From NCBI GenBank assembly GCA_017936185.1, contig JAGBGA010000062.1, positions 1-11,164 on the forward strand: 11,164 nucleotides of DNA, written 5' to 3'. The position numbers were made by a program, and so were the translations under genes. The notes under the pieces are model-generated. The model had not been told where the DNA came from, did no database searches, and saw only the letters and a program-made list of their open reading frames with translations. The DNA comes from Alphaproteobacteria bacterium. GTDB taxonomy: Bacteria; Pseudomonadota; Alphaproteobacteria; Rs-D84. The first letter of the stretch is position 1. Each line of letters starts with the position of its first letter. Below are positions 7,367 through 11,164 of the stretch, in pieces.

Positions 7367-7412
7367 ATTATCCAAGGGGCACATTAACACAAGAAAAGTA
7401 AAGGTAAAAAAC

Positions 7413-7826
7413 ATGAAAAAGACAGTACAAGCATATATCGGCACAAACGAACAACCAAATATGTACAAGTTGGGTGCCCCTATTACTTTAAAAAATGCTG
7501 CCAAAATGTTGCAAGGCATTACATTGACCCAAAAACCTGTATGCACATGTTGGGGTGATTTTGGCTTGACAATGCAAGTTAATGCAAATTCGCACAGTAA
7601 TGGTCGCGTATACGTTAACTCTGACTTAAACATCATTGCACCAGACACACGTATTCAATTCTATTGCATGGGTCCAAAAGAAGCAGATACTGCAAACGAA
7701 TTACCGGCATCTGAACGTGTTAAAAAGTGTCTTGAAATGGCGGCGGCCGGCAAATGTCGCGGTCAACACATGTGTCACAACATCTGGCCAACATTCTTTC
7801 CAGAATATTACACAAAAACACGTTAA
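7413..7826 (+). CDS. Small cysteine-rich protein, paralogue 1 of 4
   Basis: I recognise no family. The 137-residue protein has no signal peptide or membrane segment, so it is probably cytoplasmic. It is the first of four related genes in this stretch. Shared features are an N-terminal beta-like start (VQAYIG), an LGAPITLKNAAKML segment (20-33), a CW pair (Cys46-Trp47), a strand ending in FYC (Cys85), and a C-terminal Cys-x8-Cys (106 and 115) in KKCLEMAAAGKCRG. An FFPEYY tail closes it. Here Cys115 is followed by x5 and Cys121, so the spacing Cys-x8-Cys-x5-Cys equals the first part of a CCCH zinc finger. No His stands at the fourth position, although His122 is adjacent to the third Cys. Metal binding is plausible but unproven. 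The start has an AAAGG ribosome site. The related genes follow at 24 and 12 bases, so they form one unit. Confidence 0.85.
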   Translation: MKKTVQAYIGTNEQPNMYKLGAPITLKNAAKMLQGITLTQKPVCTCWGDFGLTMQVNANSHSNGRVYVNSDLNIIAPDTRIQFYCMGPKEADTANELPASERVKKCLEMAAAGKCRGQHMCHNIWPTFFPEYYTKTR

Positions 7827-7850
7827 TGTGTAACGCCCAAGGACAATGTG

Positions 7851-8243
7851 ATGACAACAAACGCAAAACATGATTTTTATTTAACAGACGATTACAATAC
7901 CGGCATCAGTGTTCGCTGTGGCCGATATACCAAGAATCAAATATTATCATTCATGCGTATGATGTCACGCATCAAAGAAATTCCTGAAAATACATGCCTG
8001 CGTGGTGCCTGTATATTTTTTGACACGCACCATTGTGCGCAGATGTATTTTGGGAATGACGGTCCTTATTTCCATGACAAGACCCAATACACACCAATCG
8101 AATGCATGATAACCACACGCAACAAATGTAACGGTAACTGTATTGAAAATATCGTATACGGCAAATGTCCAGACACCTTTGTCCGCGACACAATTGGCAA
8201 GAAATTATTATCACACGCATACACTAATGACCCCCAGCGTTAA
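7851..8243 (+). CDS. Small cysteine-rich protein, paralogue 2 of 4 (most divergent)
   Basis: Unrecognised family, 130 residues with eight cysteines (23, 49, 54, 62, 85, 93, 97, 106) and no signal peptide or membrane segment. It belongs with its neighbours by the Cys-x8-Cys core (97 and 106, with YGKC), by a preceding strand ending in IEC (Cys85), and by a Cys near the middle of the chain (GAC, 54) at the place of the CW pair. The Trp is replaced, and an extra Cys lies three residues before the core (Cys93-x3-Cys97). The third finger-like Cys is absent. The ATG at 7851 is preferred over the GTG at 7848 because it lies 7 rather than 4 bases from the AAGGA at 7839-7843. It is the middle gene of a three-gene tandem. 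Relationship to the others is by pattern, and weaker than for the other three. Confidence 0.8.
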   Translation: MTTNAKHDFYLTDDYNTGISVRCGRYTKNQILSFMRMMSRIKEIPENTCLRGACIFFDTHHCAQMYFGNDGPYFHDKTQYTPIECMITTRNKCNGNCIENIVYGKCPDTFVRDTIGKKLLSHAYTNDPQR

Positions 8244-8255
8244 CAGGAACATCAC

Positions 8256-8678
8256 ATGAACGACAACAAAATTCAAACATATATAAATGCCCCCGGTGAA
8301 AAGCCCCAACAAATCGGCACACCTATTTCATTAACTGCGGCGGCAAAAATGTTAACCGAACTTGGCGCAAACAAAGTCCCATCACAAAACGCATGCTGGT
8401 CACACATATTTGCCACACTTGAAAGTGGCCTTAACGTCTGTCGCACAAATTTTCCACAAACGGATTCCAGTCTGCACATCACTGCATTTTTTCAACAAGA
8501 CATGAAATTTGACTGTCTTGATACCCAAGATGCCATACACGCCAACGAACTTTCCACTGGGCAAAAAATGCACACATGCCTTACCAACATGTCGTATGGC
8601 CTTTGTCAAAATCCCGAATGTAAAAAGATTGCAAAATACCTGTTTCCATATCAATACCGAAACACGAAACAGCGTTAA
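8256..8678 (+). CDS. Small cysteine-rich protein, paralogue 3 of 4
   Basis: Unrecognised family, 140 residues, closely parallel to paralogue 1: IQTYIN matches VQAYIG, IGTPISLTAAAKML matches LGAPITLKNAAKML, and ANELS matches ANELP. Its cysteines are 47 (in ACW), 62, 87 (in FDC), 108, 117 and 122. The core is Cys108-x8-Cys117, followed by x4 and Cys122, one residue shorter than in paralogue 1. The tail has LFPYQY and ends in basic residues. There is no signal peptide, membrane segment or catalytic motif. The start follows an AGGA ribosome site, 12 bases after paralogue 2. A strong terminator follows 5 bases after the stop codon, closing the tandem. The parallel to paralogue 1 across the whole length points to gene duplication. 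Confidence 0.85.
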   Translation: MNDNKIQTYINAPGEKPQQIGTPISLTAAAKMLTELGANKVPSQNACWSHIFATLESGLNVCRTNFPQTDSSLHITAFFQQDMKFDCLDTQDAIHANELSTGQKMHTCLTNMSYGLCQNPECKKIAKYLFPYQYRNTKQR

Positions 8679-8683
8679 AATTC

Positions 8684-8715
8684 AAACCGGAAAATTCATT
8701 CCGGTTTATTTTTAT
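8684..8715 (+). terminator. Intrinsic terminator after the three-gene Cys-rich cluster
   Basis: A 9-base-pair stem pairs 8684-8692 (AAACCGGAA) with 8699-8707 (TTCCGGTTT) around a 6-base loop. It is followed by ATTTTTATTTT, a good T-rich tract. It separates the tandem genes from the gatC promoter, so the fourth paralogue is transcribed from a different promoter. Confidence 0.85.
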
Positions 8716-8744
8716 TTTACACCGATGCAAAATGGGAAAAAACC

Positions 8745-8772
8745 TTGAATTCTGGCAAAATACCTGTATAAT
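8745..8772 (+). promoter_or_regulatory. Sigma70-type promoter of the gatC operon
   Basis: TTGAAT (8745-8750) and a perfect TATAAT (8767-8772) are 16 bases apart. Transcription would start near 8779, about 38 bases before the gatC ATG. The promoter lies directly after the terminator of the preceding genes. Confidence 0.7.
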
Positions 8773-8816
8773 TTCATTTGCTTATAAACACATACAAACA
8801 GCATAGGATTCAAATT

Positions 8817-9113
8817 ATGACATTCAGCAAGCAGCAACTACAAAAATTCGCAAACTTGGCACAAATCGACATATCAACCGAACGATTGGAAGAAATGAAT
8901 ATTGATTCTGTGGTTGAATGGTTAAACAAATTACAACAAATTGACACAACTGGCGTTGATGCGATGTTAAGCCCGGTTGAACACAAATTACCACGTCGCC
9001 CCGACGTTGTAACCGACGGCAACATTCGTGACTTGGTTTTGGCAAACACGCCGGACAACGCCGGCACATCACGTGGATACTTTGCGGTACCAAAAGTTAT
9101 GGACGGTGAATAA
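8817..9113 (+). CDS. gatC: Asp-tRNA(Asn)/Glu-tRNA(Gln) amidotransferase subunit GatC
   Basis: GatC wraps around GatA and GatB and stabilises the GatCAB complex, which converts Glu-tRNA(Gln) and/or Asp-tRNA(Asn) into the correctly charged amide forms in the cytoplasm. The 98-residue product is of usual length. It shows the family pattern: an N-terminal helix with LAQIDIS (17-23), a following VVEWLNKLQQIDT helix, a DAMLSP turn, and the C-terminal GYFAVPKVMDG that typifies GatC. The ATG at 8817 is chosen over an in-frame TTG at 8778 because an AGGA ribosome site lies 8 bases upstream and because the TTG lies at the predicted start of transcription. gatA is not directly next. A Cys-rich gene of unknown function starts one base after the gatC stop codon and separates the two gat genes. 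Confidence 0.95.
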   Translation: MTFSKQQLQKFANLAQIDISTERLEEMNIDSVVEWLNKLQQIDTTGVDAMLSPVEHKLPRRPDVVTDGNIRDLVLANTPDNAGTSRGYFAVPKVMDGE

Positions 9114-9114
9114 A

Positions 9115-9531
9115 ATGCACACAAAAGTCGAAGTATGTATGAATCACAAAAAACAAGGTGGTACAACATACCATTATATACTTGGCGAAGAAATTGCCTA
9201 TAACACCGCCTTGAAATTACTTGACTTAATCTATAACACCCCCGCCCCCAGGTTATGCTGGCTTCATATGACTGCGGACATGCATACAAACGTAAACAGA
9301 TGTTACGACACGAAACAAGGTTATCGGTATTCTACTTTAAACATTCAGGCTGACTTTAACAAACGTATTTCATGCCCATGTGATAAAACACTTAATCACT
9401 ACGATGCCGAAACCAAAGTTGAAAAATGTCATGAATTATTATGCGCCGGCAAATGTCGTGACGAATTCATACAAAAAACACTGGGGGCTGTTTTGTTCCC
9501 ACAACATTACGCAAAAGACAAACAAAAGTAA
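9115..9531 (+). CDS. Small cysteine-rich protein, paralogue 4 of 4, inserted between gatC and gatA
   Basis: Unrecognised family, 138 residues and eight cysteines (8, 48, 63, 87, 89, 105, 110, 114). It aligns with paralogues 1 and 3: a beta-like start (VEVCMN), an LGEEIAYNTALKLL segment, a CW pair (Cys48-Trp49), STLNIQADF matching the SSLHITAFF of paralogue 3, the core Cys105-x8-Cys114 within AGKCRD, and an LFPQHY tail ending in basic residues. The third finger-like Cys is missing, replaced by Gln. The frame is open further upstream to 9028, but that part overlaps gatC in another frame, so the ATG at 9115 is preferred. It lies one base after the gatC stop codon, implying translational coupling. 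gatA starts 12 bases after its stop codon. It is therefore coexpressed with the tRNA amidotransferase; a functional link is only inferred. Confidence 0.87.
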   Translation: MHTKVEVCMNHKKQGGTTYHYILGEEIAYNTALKLLDLIYNTPAPRLCWLHMTADMHTNVNRCYDTKQGYRYSTLNIQADFNKRISCPCDKTLNHYDAETKVEKCHELLCAGKCRDEFIQKTLGAVLFPQHYAKDKQK

Positions 9532-9543
9532 GAGCAAACAAAA

Positions 9544-11010
9544 ATGATTAACTTGACACTGACTGAAAGCTTACAGAAATTAAACAGCGGCGAAATTTCT
9601 GCCGTCGAATTAACGCGCGCATATCTTAACCGCATTGAAAAATATGGTGCGGATTTAAATTGCTATATCACGACGACGCCTGAACGTGCACTTGCCGATG
9701 CGGCGGCATCTGACGCACGTCGCGCGGCGGGCGATGCAAAATTCTTGGACGGCGCACCAATTGCGATGAAAGACTTGTTTGCCACCCGCGGTATTCGCAC
9801 AACGGCGGCATCACGCATGTTGGAAAATTTTGTCCCAGAATACGAATCGACCATTTCACAAAAGTTCATTGATGCCGGTACTGTATTACTTGGCAAATCA
9901 AACCTTGACGAATTCGCAATGGGCACATTCAGTAAAACAAGTTATTTTGGTGCCCCAATCAGTCCATGGCAAATGGAACGCCGGCTGACCGCGGGCGGTT
10001 CATCGGGCGGTTCGACATCTGCGGTTGCGGGCGGACTGGCCATTGCGGCGACCGGCACAGACACCGGCGGTTCGATTCGTTTTCCGGCGGCAATTACGGG
10101 CCTTGTTGGTATGAAGCCAACATACGGTCTTTGTTCACGTTGGGGGTGTGTTGCATTTGCATCTTCACTTGATACCCCGGGCCCAATTACACGTACCGTT
10201 GACGATGCCGGATTATTATTAAACATCATGGCGGGTCACGATTCAAAAGAATCCACCAGTTGTGAAAACAACTTTTCATGCACCGGCCCGGTTCAGCCAA
10301 TCTTGGGCGACGGCAAAAAATTACGCGTTGGCGTAATCCAAGAATTTGCAAACGTTGAAATTTCTGACGACATGAAAACATTATTTGAAAAGCGCATATC
10401 AGATTTAAAATCAATGGGCGCCGAAATTGTCGAAGTTTCCATTCCAAACATTCTTGACGCCTTGGCGGCATACTATATCATCGCCCCGGCCGAAGCATCA
10501 TCAAACCTTTCACGATATGATGGCATGCGTTATGGTCTTCGTGTCGAAGGCAACGACATATACGACACATTCCGCAAGACCCGCGCGGCCGGCTTTGGCG
10601 ACGAAGTTCAACGCCGCTTGATTGTTGGCACCGCGGTACTCAGCAGTGAATCCTATGACGTATATTTTATGCAGGCCGCCCGCGTTCGTCGCATGATTGC
10701 AGACAGCTTTGACGCCGCATTTAAACAATGCGATTTGATTGTATGCCCATCAAGCGCCGGCACCGCCATGCCATTGGATTCTGGGTTAACACCACTTGAA
10801 TTCTATGCATTGGACTTGTTCACCGTTGCAATGAACCTGGCGGGCATTCCTGCATGCAGTGTACCATGTGGTTTGGCACAAAACGGCCTTCCATTGGGGC
10901 TTCAAGTTGTCGGCCGTCGTTTTGACGACATGCGTGTTTTACAATTGGCAAAGCACATTGAAACCGCGGCAAACATTGACAACCGCCCAACAACAATAAT
11001 GGGGAAATAA
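9544..11010 (+). CDS. gatA: Asp-tRNA(Asn)/Glu-tRNA(Gln) amidotransferase subunit GatA
   Basis: GatA is the amidase subunit of GatCAB; it releases ammonia from glutamine or asparagine for transfer to the misacylated tRNA held by GatB. It has the amidase-signature Ser-cisSer-Lys triad: Lys76 in PIAMKDLF, Ser153 in TAGGSSGGS and the nucleophile Ser177 in TDTGGSIRFPA. The 24-residue spacing of the two serines matches other GatA proteins. GLVGMKPTYG (186-195) and the downstream GPITRTVDDAGLLL block are also typical. Length (488) is normal and both ends look intact. The ribosome site is weak (TAAGAG, 9 bases upstream), so expression may depend on coupling with the Cys-rich gene before it. gatB is not next: a tRNA-Phe gene on the other strand follows, so gatB must lie elsewhere. 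Confidence 0.97.
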   Translation: MINLTLTESLQKLNSGEISAVELTRAYLNRIEKYGADLNCYITTTPERALADAAASDARRAAGDAKFLDGAPIAMKDLFATRGIRTTAASRMLENFVPEYESTISQKFIDAGTVLLGKSNLDEFAMGTFSKTSYFGAPISPWQMERRLTAGGSSGGSTSAVAGGLAIAATGTDTGGSIRFPAAITGLVGMKPTYGLCSRWGCVAFASSLDTPGPITRTVDDAGLLLNIMAGHDSKESTSCENNFSCTGPVQPILGDGKKLRVGVIQEFANVEISDDMKTLFEKRISDLKSMGAEIVEVSIPNILDALAAYYIIAPAEASSNLSRYDGMRYGLRVEGNDIYDTFRKTRAAGFGDEVQRRLIVGTAVLSSESYDVYFMQAARVRRMIADSFDAAFKQCDLIVCPSSAGTAMPLDSGLTPLEFYALDLFTVAMNLAGIPACSVPCGLAQNGLPLGLQVVGRRFDDMRVLQLAKHIETAANIDNRPTTIMGK

Positions 11011-11044
11011 AAAAATGAATTATCGCACCACTTCTTTCGACAAT

Positions 11045-11066
11045 AAAAAAACGACCGCAATGGTCG
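11045..11066 (-). terminator. Intrinsic terminator of tRNA-Phe
   Basis: On the minus strand a short CGACC/GGTCG hairpin with a 5-base loop (11066-11052) is followed by seven T (11051-11045). It begins 15 bases after the tRNA CCA end. On the plus strand there is no T-tract, so it is a poor terminator for gatA. Confidence 0.65.
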
Positions 11067-11081
11067 ATTTCAGAAAGGAGA

Positions 11082-11157
11082 TGGTGGCTAGGGACGGAAT
11101 CGAACCGCCGACACAGGGATTTTCAGTCCCTTGCTCTACCAACTGAGCTACCTAGCC
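11082..11157 (-). tRNA. tRNA-Phe (anticodon GAA)
   Basis: A full 76-base cloverleaf with encoded CCA. The acceptor stem pairs GGCTAGG (11157-11151) with CCTAGCC (11092-11086), followed by discriminator A and CCA (11084-11082). The D-arm has GCTC/GAGC and the loop AGTTGGTA. The anticodon stem AGGGA/TCCCT holds loop CTGAAAA with anticodon GAA. The T-arm is GGCGG-TTCGATT-CCGTC with one G-U pair. It reads phenylalanine codons TTC and TTT. The gene is convergent with gatA and has its own terminator. The sequence resembles alphaproteobacterial tRNA-Phe, including the GGTAGCTCAGTTGGTAGAGC stretch; that comparison is from memory. Confidence 0.97.
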
Positions 11158-11164
11158 AACGCGA

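Noticed and set aside
7413..8678. Tandem Cys-rich genes as a toxin or bacteriocin cluster, or as ferredoxins
   Set aside because: There is no leader peptide, signal sequence, exporter or maturation gene nearby, and no CxxCxxC ferredoxin-type cluster motif.
8778..8816. Earlier TTG start for gatC
   Set aside because: It falls at the predicted transcription start and lacks a ribosome site. The ATG at 8817 has AGGA at the right distance and gives the usual GatC length.
9028..9114. Upstream extension of the fourth Cys-rich gene by 29 codons
   Set aside because: The extra part overlaps the conserved end of gatC in another frame, and it does not align with the other paralogues. The ATG at 9115, next to the gatC stop, is the better start.
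11015..11149. Plus-strand open frame after gatA starting at an ATG and reading a DGIEPPTQGF-like peptide
   Set aside because: It runs antisense through tRNA-Phe; this peptide is a well-known spurious translation of tRNA genes. It has no ribosome site and is not a gatB start.

Overview
The window looks like a chromosomal segment of an uncultured, moderately AT-rich bacterium. It is most likely an alphaproteobacterium of the reduced, host- or gut-associated kind. The tRNA-Phe resembles alphaproteobacterial forms, and a ruvX / gatC / gatA neighbourhood is, from memory, common in that class. This placement is an inference. No insertion sequence, phage gene, CRISPR array or rRNA was seen. The + strand is visibly C-rich and G-poor whichever strand carries the gene. 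All 13 genes with a visible natural end stop with TAA.

Region 1 (1-2088, minus strand) is the start of a type IVb pilus or secretion operon. It encodes a secreted protein with a C-terminal TcpQ/PilL-like domain, followed by a PilN-type secretin lipoprotein that runs off the window. The secretin frame is interrupted by one in-frame TAG at 211-213, yet it stays open and secretin-like for 70 further codons to the window edge.

Region 2 (2089-6861, plus strand) begins with a divergent promoter region and continues as a five-gene unit: a membrane-anchored protein of unknown function, sufB, sufC, an unknown polytopic membrane protein and an AI-2E/PerM-family permease. SufB and SufC form the core scaffold and ATPase of SUF Fe-S cluster assembly. 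No sufD, sufS or sufE is present here. The unit ends at a hairpin shared with the convergent ruvX.

Region 3 (6849-9531) holds ruvX on the minus strand, a divergent promoter region, and a family of four small cysteine-rich proteins that I do not recognise. Three are in tandem (7413-8678) and end at a terminator. The fourth lies inside the gat operon, between gatC and gatA. They share a Cys-x8-Cys core near the C-terminus and several further aligned cysteines. This is the best candidate for something undescribed in the window.

Region 4 (8745-11164) is gatC, the fourth Cys-rich gene and gatA. GatC and GatA are two subunits of the Asp/Glu-tRNA amidotransferase; gatB is not adjacent. A tRNA-Phe(GAA) gene with its own terminator lies on the minus strand facing gatA.
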